A DNA stretch of 35,247 nt from Bradyrhizobium sp. (GCF_017881085.1 NZ_JADGRI010000011.1:1-35247), one strand, 5' to 3'; shown: positions 25,795-34,080, numbered from the stretch's first letter. Numbers and translations: made by a program. The notes: a model not told the origin generated them from the sequence alone.

Positions 25795-25895
25795 GTGAGA
25801 CTCACAGTTCCGACCAGGTCGGAAGCCGGGACATTTCGAGTTTCCTCCGAAGTGTCCAACTTGGGCCCAGCGCTTGATGCGCTGGGCTCTTTTTT
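25795..25895 (+). ncRNA. Candidate small RNA with four hairpins
   Basis: Directly after the thioesterase stop comes a chain of hairpins. GTGA/TCAC is at 25795-25805. TTCCGA/TCGGAA (25808-25813 with 25819-25824) is perfect. GGACATTTCG (25829-25838) pairs with CGAAGTGTCC (25848-25857) with one G-U pair and presents the loop AGTTTCCTC. A strong terminator ends it. The loop contains UUUCCUC, complementary to Shine-Dalgarno sequences, as in several rhizobial trans-acting sRNAs. It may be transcribed separately or released from the thioesterase mRNA 3' end; I could not place its promoter. Confidence 0.6.
25865..25895 (+). terminator. Strong intrinsic terminator
   Basis: GCCCAGCGC (25865-25873) pairs perfectly with GCGCTGGGC (25879-25887) over TTGAT and is followed by TCTTTTTT (25888-25895). 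It ends the thioesterase transcript and the small-RNA candidate. Confidence 0.92.
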
Positions 25896-26030
25896 CGGGC
25901 CGCCGCGCCACGAAATGGTTTCTGGAATCTTTGCGAGTCTTGGCTGTGGCGCGGCAGATTGCCATCCGCGCGGGCGCGTGGCTTAGTCTCTCGCCCGAAG
26001 CGAAGCCGCCGGCAAACCCGCGCGAAAATC

Positions 26031-27290
26031 ATGACCGAAGAGCCGCCAGCGGACACGATCGTGCCGCCATTGCCAGGCGCGCCGCGCCGCGGCGCGGTGG
26101 CGTTCATCTTCGTCACCATTCTGCTGGACATGTTCGCGCTCGGCCTGATCCTGCCGATCCTGCCCCAGCTGGTGGAAAGTTTCGTCGATAACGATACCGC
26201 GAGCGCGGCGCGGATTTTTGGATTGTTCGGCACCGCATGGGCGCTGATGCAGTTTCTGTTTTCTCCGATACTTGGCGGCCTGTCGGACCGGTTCGGCCGG
26301 CGGCCGGTGGTGCTGTTGTCTAATTTCGGCCTCGCGCTCGACTATGTGCTGATGGCGCTGGCGCCGTCCTTGACCTGGCTGTTCATCGGCCGGCTGATTT
26401 CGGGCATCACCTCGGCCAGCGTCTCCACCGCCTTCGCCTACATCGCGGACCTGACCCCGCCGCAGCAGCGCGCGGCGACGTTCGGCAAGATCGGCGTGGC
26501 GTTCGGCGCCGGATTCATTTTAGGACCGGCGGTCGGCGGGCTGCTCGGCGGCATGGATCCGCGGCTGCCGTTCTGGGTTGCCGCCGCCCTGAGCTTTGCC
26601 AACACCCTCTATGGCCTGCTGATCCTGCCGGAGTCGCTGCCGAAAGATCGCCGTTCGCCGTTCCATTGGAAGAGCGCCAATCCGCTGGGAGCTTTGCGTC
26701 TGCTGGGCTCCGACCGCGTGCTCGCGGGGCTGTCGGTGGTGAACTTCCTGGCCCAGGTCGCACATGTCGTGCTGCCCTCGACCTTCGTACTTTACGCAAC
26801 TTATCGCTACGGCTGGGATGCGACCACCGTCGGCCTGACGCTGGCCTTGGTCGGCGTCTGCTCGATGGCCGTGCAGGGGCTGGCGATCGGACCGATCGTC
26901 AGGCGCCTCGGCGAACGCCAGGCTCTCTTGCTGGGCCTCGGCTCCGGCGTTGCCGGTTTTTTGATCTACGGCGCGGCGCCGACCGGTCCGCTGTTCTGGA
27001 TCGGCATTCCCGTGATGTCGCTGTGGGGCGTGGCGGGCGCGGCAACCCAGGCGCTGACGACGCAGCTGGTCGCCCCGGACCAGCAGGGCCAGCTGCAGGG
27101 CGCGACGTCGAGCGTGCAGAGCGTGTCGCAGATGCTCGGACCGTTCCTGTTCACGCTGACCTTCGCCTATTTCATCGGCGCCCGGGCGCCGCTGAAATTG
27201 CCGGGCGCGCCGTTCCTGCTGGCATCGGCGCTGTTGCTGCTGGCGCTTCTGCTTGCGGTTCGCACGCTGGCGAAGGCGCGGGAACATTAG
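26031..27290 (+). CDS. MFS efflux transporter, TetA-like
   Basis: 419 residues with about 12 membrane segments and the TCR/TetA arrangement: FVTILLDMFALGLILPILPQL in segment 1 (drug:H+ antiporter start with conserved Asp), motif A GGLSDRFGRRPVVLLS, SGITSASVSTAFAYIADLTPPQQRA, and FGAGFILGPAVGGLLGG (motif C). It probably exports a hydrophobic compound or drug; tetracycline cannot be claimed. ATG 26031 is chosen because the preceding residues from 25959 are basic and lack family similarity, though the ribosome binding site is weak. It converges with the lyase gene, 18 bp apart. Confidence 0.88.
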   Translation: MTEEPPADTIVPPLPGAPRRGAVAFIFVTILLDMFALGLILPILPQLVESFVDNDTASAARIFGLFGTAWALMQFLFSPILGGLSDRFGRRPVVLLSNFGLALDYVLMALAPSLTWLFIGRLISGITSASVSTAFAYIADLTPPQQRAATFGKIGVAFGAGFILGPAVGGLLGGMDPRLPFWVAAALSFANTLYGLLILPESLPKDRRSPFHWKSANPLGALRLLGSDRVLAGLSVVNFLAQVAHVVLPSTFVLYATYRYGWDATTVGLTLALVGVCSMAVQGLAIGPIVRRLGERQALLLGLGSGVAGFLIYGAAPTGPLFWIGIPVMSLWGVAGAATQALTTQLVAPDQQGQLQGATSSVQSVSQMLGPFLFTLTFAYFIGARAPLKLPGAPFLLASALLLLALLLAVRTLAKAREH

Positions 27291-27308
27291 CCCGGCGCAG
27301 GGGCCCGA

Positions 27309-28904
27309 TCACGGCGCAAGCAGCTGACGGAAGCCCGAGTCCAGCCGCGCGTCGGCGCTTCTGATGTTGCCCCGGGCGGTGTCCATCCAGGTCTTGTCGG
27401 CATCCAGTGTCTTTAGCGCTTGATCGAGTTGGCGCGCAACTTCGGCGGGTTGCGGCCCGCCGATGCCCACGCGGGTCTTCACCATGAACTCCGGCGACAG
27501 CACCTGCCGGAATTCGGTCTCATCCATCGGCAGCTTCGCGTCGGGAAGCTGCAAGGCATGGATGGCATCGGCGTACAATTCCACCGCCTTGGCATAGGGG
27601 AAAGTCTTCGGCTTGAAGCCGTTGGCCCGCGCGAAAGTCACGATGGAAGAGGCGAAGCCGTGGCCAACGCGAAAGGGAATGTGATGTTCCTTCTGCAGGG
27701 TTTCGGCCAGTTCCATCGAGGTCGTCCAGTCGTCCTCGAGCTCCTCGAGCGAACGCTGCGGATTGACCGTGAGCGCGTCCAGAACGATGTCGAAATCCCC
27801 GATCATGTTGACGGCGTGTGCGAACAGGCCGATCTCCGCCCACGACGCCTTATAGTCGGTCATTCCCGTGGTCACGTTGTGCGCGCGGAGCGTCACCGTG
27901 TCGGCCAGCCCGACGACGTCAGAGGCTTCTTCGCGCGCGCGCATGATGACGCCGGGATTGCGCTTCTGCGGCATCGCGCTGCTGGTATAGGTCGAGGCCT
28001 CGTCGAGCAGAAGCCAGGGCCGCGTCTGGTGATATTGCGTGTGGATGTCGTTCAGCACGGCGCCGAGACGGATCGCGTTGGACGAGACGATCGCTGCCGC
28101 CTCGAGCGCAATGTCGGACGGGCTGATCTGGCCAGCGTCGATGGAATTTTCGATGATTCCATCGAAGCCGAGCAGGTCGGCCATGCGTTTGCGGTTCAGC
28201 GGCCAGATCGAATTGGCAAGAACGGCAGTGCCCATCGCGCAGCGATTGAGCCGCTTGTAGAGTTCGTGAATACGCTCTGCGTCGCGCGCAAACGAGGCTT
28301 CATAGCCCAACAGATAATCCGCATAGCTGGTGGGCTGCGCCTGCACGCCGTTGGTATAGGCGGGCACGATCGTATTGACGTTCTTCGCCGCGACGGCCAG
28401 CACGCGCGCGCGCATTCCGTTCAGGGCGTCGGAGAAATCGAGCAGTTGGTTGCGGAGCTTCGCCATCCGGTAGGTGGCGTACATATCCTGGCGGCTTCTG
28501 CCGGTATGAATGAAGGAAGCGTCGGGACCGATTGAATCGGCGATGATCTTTTCGATCTGCAGGACGTCGCCCGGCCGCTTGCCATTGGGTTTTCCCGCCT
28601 GCTCGATCGTGGAATTGACGCCGGTCGCGAGTTTTCGCCCAAGGTCGGGAGCAACGATCTTTTCCTCGACCAGCATGACGGCCGAGGCGCGGTTGATCTT
28701 GTTGAGCCAGTAGAATTGATCTTCCGCCTGATCCGTCTTGCTGGTCACCGACGCGTCGAGAACCACGGGCGCAGCGCCCACCTTGGCGGCCTGCTGGTTG
28801 CATTCGGCCGTCGTCGCGCAGGGTAATTGGCCGGTGTCCGCCGCCCTGGCTGTCCCTGCGAGGCAGGTCATCCCGAGCATCAGACCGGTGATTATCGACT
28901 TCAT
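27309..28904 (-). CDS. Exported argininosuccinate-lyase-like protein
   Basis: 531 residues. A Sec signal peptide (MKSIITGLMLGMTCLAGTARA, probable cleavage 21/22) precedes a mature protein of the argininosuccinate lyase/fumarase superfamily. HTGRSRQD (133-140) corresponds to HTxRSRND. AQPTSYADYLLGYEASFARD follows, and the superfamily signature SSAMPQKRNP (308-317) includes the catalytic-loop serine. The usual YTH of argininosuccinate lyase reads YTN (183-185), and the Asn of RSRND is Gln. Cys29 and Cys35 lie just after the signal peptide. Arginine synthesis occurs in the cytoplasm, so this is probably another ammonia- or amine-releasing lyase acting in the periplasm. GAGGAAACATC precedes ATG 28904. 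Confidence 0.82.
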   Translation of the reverse strand: MKSIITGLMLGMTCLAGTARAADTGQLPCATTAECNQQAAKVGAAPVVLDASVTSKTDQAEDQFYWLNKINRASAVMLVEEKIVAPDLGRKLATGVNSTIEQAGKPNGKRPGDVLQIEKIIADSIGPDASFIHTGRSRQDMYATYRMAKLRNQLLDFSDALNGMRARVLAVAAKNVNTIVPAYTNGVQAQPTSYADYLLGYEASFARDAERIHELYKRLNRCAMGTAVLANSIWPLNRKRMADLLGFDGIIENSIDAGQISPSDIALEAAAIVSSNAIRLGAVLNDIHTQYHQTRPWLLLDEASTYTSSAMPQKRNPGVIMRAREEASDVVGLADTVTLRAHNVTTGMTDYKASWAEIGLFAHAVNMIGDFDIVLDALTVNPQRSLEELEDDWTTSMELAETLQKEHHIPFRVGHGFASSIVTFARANGFKPKTFPYAKAVELYADAIHALQLPDAKLPMDETEFRQVLSPEFMVKTRVGIGGPQPAEVARQLDQALKTLDADKTWMDTARGNIRSADARLDSGFRQLLAP

Positions 28905-29378
28905 GATGTTTCCTCATTTCCGGCTTCGGGCTCGATACGCGCGGACCGAATTGGCGCAGATTGTTTTTGCCGGGTGGGCGCTGGCGCCGGAGCCAATCTG
29001 ATCGACGGCCGTCAATTTGACAATCGCCGGGGCCGCCGCCGGCGCGCGCGAACGGAGGCGGGGATTCCGGCCTGCGGCGATTTGCTTCTTCCCCTCGGCA
29101 GGGGGCTGAGCAGAAATTTCGATCTGCTCGGCCGGCGAGACGGATGGCTGTTCGGCCCGGCACGGGATCCAACGGCCGACGCAAAGAGGAGCGAGAGGCG
29201 CGGCGATTTCGACCGGGCGAAACGATCGAATACAGTACGTGAAACGCCCCTTGGTCGTTCTCCAAGCTGGCTTCAGAGCCTCTGATCGAAGTCTGGTTGC
29301 CTTGCCGGTTTTCCCGGGCGGTCGGTTCTGACGTGCAACCGGCCGGATTCTTGCGAATCCGGCCGGATGCGGGGTCTG
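28905..29378. other. Gene-free region before the exported lyase
   Basis: 474 bp between the binding-protein gene and the lyase gene, both on the minus strand. I see no credible coding frame. It must carry the lyase promoter, but no clear -35/-10 pair is visible. An 11-bp dyad GTCAATTTGAC (29011-29021) about 107 bp upstream of the lyase start is a candidate operator. The strong hairpin at 29339-29366 is listed separately. Confidence 0.4.
29339..29366 (-). terminator. Strong 3' hairpin after the binding-protein gene
   Basis: A perfect 12-bp stem, CCGGCCGGATTC (29339-29350) with GAATCCGGCCGG (29355-29366), loop TTGC, begins 12 bp after the stop at 29379. No T tract follows on either strand, so it may stabilise the mRNA end or terminate inefficiently. 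Confidence 0.55.
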
Positions 29379-30605
29379 TTACTTCTTCACCAGCGGGCAG
29401 TCGCTCGCCTCGAGCGGTTTGGCGGCGTCTTCCGGCGAGATCGTGGCGATCAGCTTGTAATAGTCCCACGGATACTTCGATTCTTCCGGCTTCTTTACCT
29501 CGAACAGATAGGCCGGAATGATGCGGCGGCCGTCGGCCCGCAGCGGGCCCTTACCGAACAAGGGATCGTCGGTCGGCAGTTCCTTCATCTTGGCGACGAC
29601 CTTGGCGCCGTCATGCGGATTGCCGCCGAGCGCTTCCATGGCCTTGAGATAGTGCAGCACCATGGCGTAGTTGCCGGCCTGGGTCATCGACGGCATCGAG
29701 TTCTTGTTCGCCAACGCGGAGAAGCGCTTCGACCAGGCGCGGGTCGAGTCGTTCTGGTCCCAGTAGAAGGATTCGGTGAACGTCAGGCCGTGCGCGGTCT
29801 TCAGGCCGAGCGAGTGCACGTCGTTGATGAACAGCAACAGCGCGGCGAGCTTCTGGCCGCCCTCGACGATGCCGAATTCGGCGGCCTGTTTGATCGAGTT
29901 GGTGGTGTCGCCGCCGGCATTGGCGAGGCCAACCACCTTCGCCTTCGAGGCCTGCGCCTGCAGCAGGAACGACGAGAAGTCCGACGAATTGATCGGATGC
30001 TTGACGCCGCCCAGCACCTTGCCGCCATTGGCGGTGACCACCGCGGTGGTGTCGCGCTCGAGCGCTGCGCCGAACGCATAATCGGCGGTCAGAAAGAACC
30101 ACGTGTCGCCGCCGGCCTTGGTCAGCGCCTTTCCGGTGCCGTTGGCGAGCATGTAGGTATCGTAGGTGAACGAGACCGTGTTCGGCGTGCAGGCCTTGCC
30201 GGTGAGGTCGGCGCTGGCGGCGCCGGAGTTGAGCAGCACCGCGTTCTTTTCCTTGACGAGGTTGCTCACGGCCAGTGCGACGCCGGAATTCGGCGTGTCG
30301 GCGATCGCATCGACCTTGTCATTGTCGATCCATTGCCGGGCGATGTTGACGCCGACATCGGGCTTGTTCTGGTGATCGCCGCTCACGACGTCGATCTTCC
30401 AGCCCTTCTTGGTAAGGCCGGAATCCTCGACCGCCATCTTGATCGCGACCACCGAATTGGGACCGCCGATATCGGCGTACAGGCTCGACATGTCGTTGAG
30501 CACGCCGATCTTGACCGTCTTGTCCTGGGCAAGGGCCGGTGCGGCGAGCGAAAGCCCGGCGCAGGCGAGAAGCACGGCGGTGCGCCGCGCGAGTGTCGTG
30601 TTCAT
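29379..30605 (-). CDS. ABC transporter substrate-binding protein, branched-chain amino-acid (LivK-like) type
   Basis: 408 residues. A signal peptide (MNTTLARRTAVLLACAGLSLAAPALA) precedes a type I periplasmic binding fold: KIGVLNDMSSLYADIGGPNSVVAIKMAVED, ADTPNSGVALAVSNLVKEKNAVLLNSGAASADLTG, WFFLTADYAFGAALERD, and GNYAMVLHYLKAMEALGG. These proteins bind branched-chain amino acids, amides, urea or aromatic acids for HAAT importers. No permease genes adjoin it; the livGFHM operon lies 17 kb away on the other strand. ATG 30605 has GGAGG eight bases upstream, better than the longer frame from 30620. Confidence 0.9.
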   Translation of the reverse strand: MNTTLARRTAVLLACAGLSLAAPALAQDKTVKIGVLNDMSSLYADIGGPNSVVAIKMAVEDSGLTKKGWKIDVVSGDHQNKPDVGVNIARQWIDNDKVDAIADTPNSGVALAVSNLVKEKNAVLLNSGAASADLTGKACTPNTVSFTYDTYMLANGTGKALTKAGGDTWFFLTADYAFGAALERDTTAVVTANGGKVLGGVKHPINSSDFSSFLLQAQASKAKVVGLANAGGDTTNSIKQAAEFGIVEGGQKLAALLLFINDVHSLGLKTAHGLTFTESFYWDQNDSTRAWSKRFSALANKNSMPSMTQAGNYAMVLHYLKAMEALGGNPHDGAKVVAKMKELPTDDPLFGKGPLRADGRRIIPAYLFEVKKPEESKYPWDYYKLIATISPEDAAKPLEASDCPLVKK

Positions 30606-30665
30606 TAAGGAATCCTCCAAATCTGAAATGGGGCGGGCTCTCTTGCCGGAGCCTTGTATGGTCAG

Positions 30666-30677
30666 GTTCGATCGAAC
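30666..30677. promoter_or_regulatory. 12-bp palindrome upstream of the binding-protein gene
   Basis: GTTCGATCGAAC is a perfect dyad, 60 bp upstream of the binding-protein start on its promoter side. It could be an operator; no regulator can be assigned. Confidence 0.3.
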
Positions 30678-30725
30678 GAACGATCTGCCCTCCCGATAGA
30701 CGTTCTCGGGCTCTGCTGCAATGCG

Positions 30726-30885
30726 TTATCGCAGCGCATCAGACGTAAGTCTGAACGTCCGGAGTTCGCTTTCCGGTACCAGATTCCGCGGTTTACACGC
30801 GCCTCTTGGTGGCGGCCGCCCTGGCATGGATCCCGTGGCATTGCCGGGCGTCGCGGCCGAAACCGCCGCGACCACGGTGCCGTGG
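30726..30885 (-). pseudogene. Decayed copy of the 3' end of the NHL-repeat gene
   Basis: On the minus strand this 160-bp stretch lines up with the last 164 bp (34081-34244) of the intact NHL-repeat gene, from the region of VVGSFGRNGRN through FRLTSDALR and the stop. The last nine codons still read FRLTSDALR-stop (TAA instead of TAG). It carries a TAA where the intact gene has a Tyr codon (VYTAEVDTGK region) and at least one frameshift, so it is non-functional. It lies directly upstream of the binding-protein gene and in the same direction, about 120 bp before that start. Confidence 0.7.
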
Positions 30886-30916
30886 CAGGGTACTGCAATC
30901 GGGTCGAGCGGCCCAC

Positions 30917-30949
30917 AAAAAGACCCCAGGTTAGCAAAAACCCGGGGTC
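30917..30949 (-). terminator. Intrinsic terminator of the methyltransferase-mddA-DUF1127 operon
   Basis: On the minus strand GACCCCGGGTT pairs with AACCTGGGGTC (30949-30922, one G-T mismatch) and is followed by five T (30921-30917). It lies 25 bp after the methyltransferase stop. Confidence 0.8.
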
Positions 30950-30973
30950 AAATCAGGTCGGCCGCGGCCCCGA

Positions 30974-31804
30974 TCAGCCGTTCCTGGTAATGACGACCTC
31001 GAGGTATTCGCTGGGAACCACCAGCGTACCGTCGTCGGCAATGTTGAACTTCTCCAGCAAAGCGTCGATGTCGGCTTCGAGCGCGGCGCCGGCTGCGGCG
31101 TCGAGCGCCTCGAACGCCTTGACGACCGGGCCGTAATAGCCGCGGAAAATTTCGAGCCAGTGCTCCGGCGATCGATAGCGGAAGACGAAATTTCGGCTCT
31201 GTGCGGCGACGCTGGCCTTGGTGCCGAACAGGCTGTTGAGGTGCGAAATGTCGCCCCACAGCGCCGGAGATTGCACGCCGAACGGCGGCGGCAAATGCTT
31301 GCCGATGGTCTTGAACAGCTGCCCGATGAAACTCTCCGGCGTCCAGTTTGCGAGGCCGATCTTTCCGCCCGGACGGCAGACGCGGATCAACTCGTTCGCG
31401 GCCTGCTGCTGGTTCGGCGTAAACATCACGCCGAAGGTGGAGAGGACGACGTCGAAGCTCGCATCCGCAAAGGGCAGCGCTTCGGCGTCGGCCTCGCGGA
31501 ATGCGACGGGCAGCCGATCGGCCGCGGCGCGCTCGCGGCCGCGTTCCAGCAGCGGCCCGACATAGTCGGTGGACGTCACCTCGGCGAAGCGGCGCGCGGC
31601 GGCGAGCGTGGCGTTGCCGTTGCCGGCGGCGACGTCGAGCACTCGCTGGCCGCTGCGCAGGTCGACGGCCTCGCAGAGCGTTTCGCCGACGATCTGCAAG
31701 GTGACGCCGACGATCGCGTAGTCGCCGGACGACCATGCCTTCTGCTGGCGGTCCTTGATCGCGGTGAGGTCGAAACTCGCGGGGTTGATGGCCTGGATGC
31801 TCAT
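30974..31804 (-). CDS. Class I SAM-dependent methyltransferase
   Basis: 276 residues. The SAM-binding motif I is VLDVAAGNGNATLAAA (55-70). DAEALPFADASFDVVLSTFGVMF (motifs II-III) follows, with the post-motif PGGKIGLANWTPESFIGQLFKTIGKHLPPP typical of UbiE/Methyltransf_11 enzymes acting on small molecules. The substrate is not evident. AGGAGAAACGCTACC precedes ATG 31804. It is the third gene after DUF1127 and the mddA-like gene (54-bp gap) and ends before a terminator. The combination with a thiol methyltransferase suggests a shared sulfur or volatile-methylation role, which is inference. Confidence 0.85.
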   Translation of the reverse strand: MSIQAINPASFDLTAIKDRQQKAWSSGDYAIVGVTLQIVGETLCEAVDLRSGQRVLDVAAGNGNATLAAARRFAEVTSTDYVGPLLERGRERAAADRLPVAFREADAEALPFADASFDVVLSTFGVMFTPNQQQAANELIRVCRPGGKIGLANWTPESFIGQLFKTIGKHLPPPFGVQSPALWGDISHLNSLFGTKASVAAQSRNFVFRYRSPEHWLEIFRGYYGPVVKAFEALDAAAGAALEADIDALLEKFNIADDGTLVVPSEYLEVVITRNG

Positions 31805-31858
31805 GGTAGCGTTTCTCCTGGTTGAAGTTGACGACGGAGGCGGGGTGGGGCGCAGCGG

Positions 31859-32647
31859 CTATTCGGCCGCTGCTCCGGTGCTGCGAACCGGTTCGGTGCG
31901 CAGTTTTGGGGATTGCGGAAGGCGGCTGCGCCAGGGCAACAGCATCGAAACGCGATCGCGGTAGCGGCGGTAGTCGTCGCCGAACAACGCGATCAGGTCG
32001 CGCTCCTCCAGTGAGATGCCGATCAGGATGTAGCCGGTGGTCACGGCGGCGAATAAAAGGTGCCCGGCGGTCATGGTGGGCGCGGCCCAGAACGCAAGGA
32101 TGAAGCCGAGGTAGATCGGGTGCCGCACGAATTTGTAAAACAGCGGGGTCCTGAACCGCGGTGCCGGGGTCTCGCGGCCGACGAGATTGTTGGCGACCTG
32201 CTGCACGCCGAACAATTCGAAGTGATTGATCAGGAACGTGCTGGTCAACACGATCAGCCAGCCGGCGAGGGAGAGTTCGGTCAGGGCCGCGGCGATTGGC
32301 GGACCGCCGACCTGCCAGATCACCGCCGGTATCGGCCGCCATTGCCAGTACAACAGCAGCAGCGTGAGGCTGGCGAACAGCACATAGGTGCTGCGCTCCA
32401 TCGGCGCCGGCAGGTATCGCGTCAGCCAGCGCTTGAAGGGTCGTCGTGCCATCACGCTGTGCTGAACGGCGAACAGCCCCAGCAGGCACAGGTTGACTAT
32501 CAGCGCCTGCAACAGCGGCCCCGGTGCGCCGCTGTCGATGGTCTTCGGCACGACCTGCCCGACGACGAAACCGATGGCGTAAAGGATCGTCCCGAAGGAC
32601 AGCAGGTAGGATACAATGCCGTACAGAAAAATCAGCAGTCGGTTCAT
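31859..32647 (-). CDS. mddA: Methanethiol S-methyltransferase-like membrane protein (MddA/NnrU family)
   Basis: 262 residues, polytopic. The start MNRLLIFLYGIVSYLLSFGTILYAIGFVVG with VPKTIDSG, LFAVQHSVMARRPFKRWLTRYLP, FYKFVRHPIYLGFILAFWAAPTMT, and the C-terminal EERDLIALFGDDYRRYRDRVSMLLP match MddA, which methylates methanethiol with SAM to dimethyl sulfide, and the related NnrU/isoprenylcysteine methyltransferase fold. Bradyrhizobium mddA homologues have been shown active in earlier work. ATG 32647 has GAGGAGACCGAC upstream; a longer frame from 32779 adds non-membrane residues. It is the middle gene of a three-gene operon (DUF1127, mddA-like, methyltransferase). A general NnrU-like protein remains possible. 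Confidence 0.75.
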   Translation of the reverse strand: MNRLLIFLYGIVSYLLSFGTILYAIGFVVGQVVPKTIDSGAPGPLLQALIVNLCLLGLFAVQHSVMARRPFKRWLTRYLPAPMERSTYVLFASLTLLLLYWQWRPIPAVIWQVGGPPIAAALTELSLAGWLIVLTSTFLINHFELFGVQQVANNLVGRETPAPRFRTPLFYKFVRHPIYLGFILAFWAAPTMTAGHLLFAAVTTGYILIGISLEERDLIALFGDDYRRYRDRVSMLLPWRSRLPQSPKLRTEPVRSTGAAAE

Positions 32648-32696
32648 GTCGGTCTCCTCAAAATGAATGCTGAAAAATGGATGTTGTTTGCCGTGG

Positions 32697-32930
32697 TTAT
32701 GCGCGGCGGCTGGCCCGGCCGCGCCGTTTGGCGCGCAAGGCCAGAAACCGGCCCGGATCGGTGGTGAGCGGGGTTGCAAGGCTCTCGACCACGTCGGAGC
32801 GGGACAATCCGACGTCGGCGAGCGAGCGGTCGTCGATATGCAGCAACGGCTTGATCGCCGACCGCATCAGCAATGCCGCGATGAATTCGGTTATCCGGTT
32901 GGCTGCGCTGGCAGCCCATTTCTTGATCAT
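32697..32930 (-). CDS. DUF1127 domain protein
   Basis: 77 residues. The helical DUF1127 core is visible as LLMRSAIKPLLHIDDRSLADVGLSRSDVVESL, where LxxLDDRxLxDIGLxR is the family hallmark. C-terminal residues are Arg-rich (FLALRAKRRGRASRRA). Some DUF1127 proteins bind RNA or regulate carbon and phosphate metabolism in alphaproteobacteria; the role here is unknown. I prefer ATG 32930 because GGAG lies 9 bases upstream, over ATG 32942. It heads the operon and is divergent from the AraC gene, about 88 bp apart. Confidence 0.82.
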   Translation of the reverse strand: MIKKWAASAANRITEFIAALLMRSAIKPLLHIDDRSLADVGLSRSDVVESLATPLTTDPGRFLALRAKRRGRASRRA

Positions 32931-33018
32931 GACAGCCTCCATCGGCTAAAGTGCAATGCGCCAGACCAAGGTCCGCGCCTCTGAGGCCGATGGATATTGT
33001 CGAAGGGCTATTCTCTCA

Positions 33019-34068
33019 ATGATCGGGACGCCGCCTTCATTTGCAGCGACGCCGGAAAGCGACGGCGCCGGTCACGATGTGCTCGCGGAAATGTTACGCG
33101 CGGTGCGTCTGACCGGATCGGTGTATCTCAACGCCTGCTTCACCGCGCCGTTCGGCATCGTCAGCCCCAGGCATTTCGACGAGCACACGCCGATGGCGCA
33201 TCTGCGTCACATCAGCATCTTTCATTTGATTTCCGCGGGCGAGTGCAGCGTCGAACTGGCGACCGGCGAGCAAAGGAAGGTGTCGGCCGGCGACATCCTG
33301 CTGATGCCGTTTGCGGACACGCACAAGTTCTGGAATGGCCGTCCCGCGGAGCACGTCGCAGCCGACGACGTCGTTCGTCCCGGACGGCTGAAGGGAATGT
33401 GGAACATCAATCACGGCGGCGGCGGCGAGGAAACACGCGTGGTCTGCGGGTTCATCGAATCCTCGGAATTCCTGCTGACGCCGGTGTTTCGCACCCTGCC
33501 GCCGTTGCTGGTGGATCGGACCGGGGACGATCAAGTCAGCGCCCTGATCGCATCCACGGTGAAACAGATACTGGCGATGACCGAAAGCGCCGCTGCCGGC
33601 ACCGAACTCATGCTTGGCCGGTTGATGGAGCTGCTTTTCGTCGAAGTGCTGCGCCGTTACGCCACGAGCCTGCCGCCAAGCGCGAAGGGCTGGTTCGCGG
33701 CGCTCAACGATCCGATCGTCGGCCGCGCCCTGCAATTCATGCATCGCGATCCGGCGCGGCGCTGGACGGTGGACGATCTGGCGCATGAGGCCGGCTCCTC
33801 GCGCACCGTGCTGGCCGAACGATTCCAGACCGTGCTGGGCCAGGCGCCGATCGAGTATCTCACGAGCTGGCGGATGCAGCTCGCGGCCGAACGGATCCGA
33901 ACCGGCCGCGAAGGGCTGGCGGCCATTGCGGCCGAGGTCGGCTATGATTCCGAAGCGGCGTTCAACCGTGCCTTCAAGCGGGTGACGGGCGTCACGCCGG
34001 GGCGCTGGCGCGACAGCGCTCCGGCAAATGGTGGCGTGGCATTTGCGCCCAAGGAGGCGGGCACTTGA
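33019..34068 (+). CDS. AraC-family transcriptional regulator with cupin-like sensor
   Basis: 349 residues. The N-terminal half (SVYLNACFTAPFGIVSPRHF, ISIFHLISAGECSVELATGE, KVSAGDILLMPFADTHKFWN) is a cupin_6-type ligand-binding domain. The C-terminal 100 residues form the double AraC helix-turn-helix: RRWTVDDLAHEAGSSRTVLAERFQTVLGQAPIEYLTSWRMQLAAERI and IAAEVGYDSEAAFNRAFKRVTGVTPGRWR. ATG 33019 (GAAGGGC upstream) is chosen over ATG 32956, which would leave only 25 bp between divergent starts. It is the likely regulator of the DUF1127-mddA-methyltransferase operon. Confidence 0.88.
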   Translation: MIGTPPSFAATPESDGAGHDVLAEMLRAVRLTGSVYLNACFTAPFGIVSPRHFDEHTPMAHLRHISIFHLISAGECSVELATGEQRKVSAGDILLMPFADTHKFWNGRPAEHVAADDVVRPGRLKGMWNINHGGGGEETRVVCGFIESSEFLLTPVFRTLPPLLVDRTGDDQVSALIASTVKQILAMTESAAAGTELMLGRLMELLFVEVLRRYATSLPPSAKGWFAALNDPIVGRALQFMHRDPARRWTVDDLAHEAGSSRTVLAERFQTVLGQAPIEYLTSWRMQLAAERIRTGREGLAAIAAEVGYDSEAAFNRAFKRVTGVTPGRWRDSAPANGGVAFAPKEAGT

Positions 34069-34080
34069 TGAAGCCGCGGC

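Noticed and set aside
30974-32489. A 513-codon minus-strand frame (30948-32489) spanning the methyltransferase and part of mddA
   Set aside because: It is a frame shadow without family motifs. The 30974-31804 and 31859-32647 frames carry recognisable motifs and ribosome binding sites.
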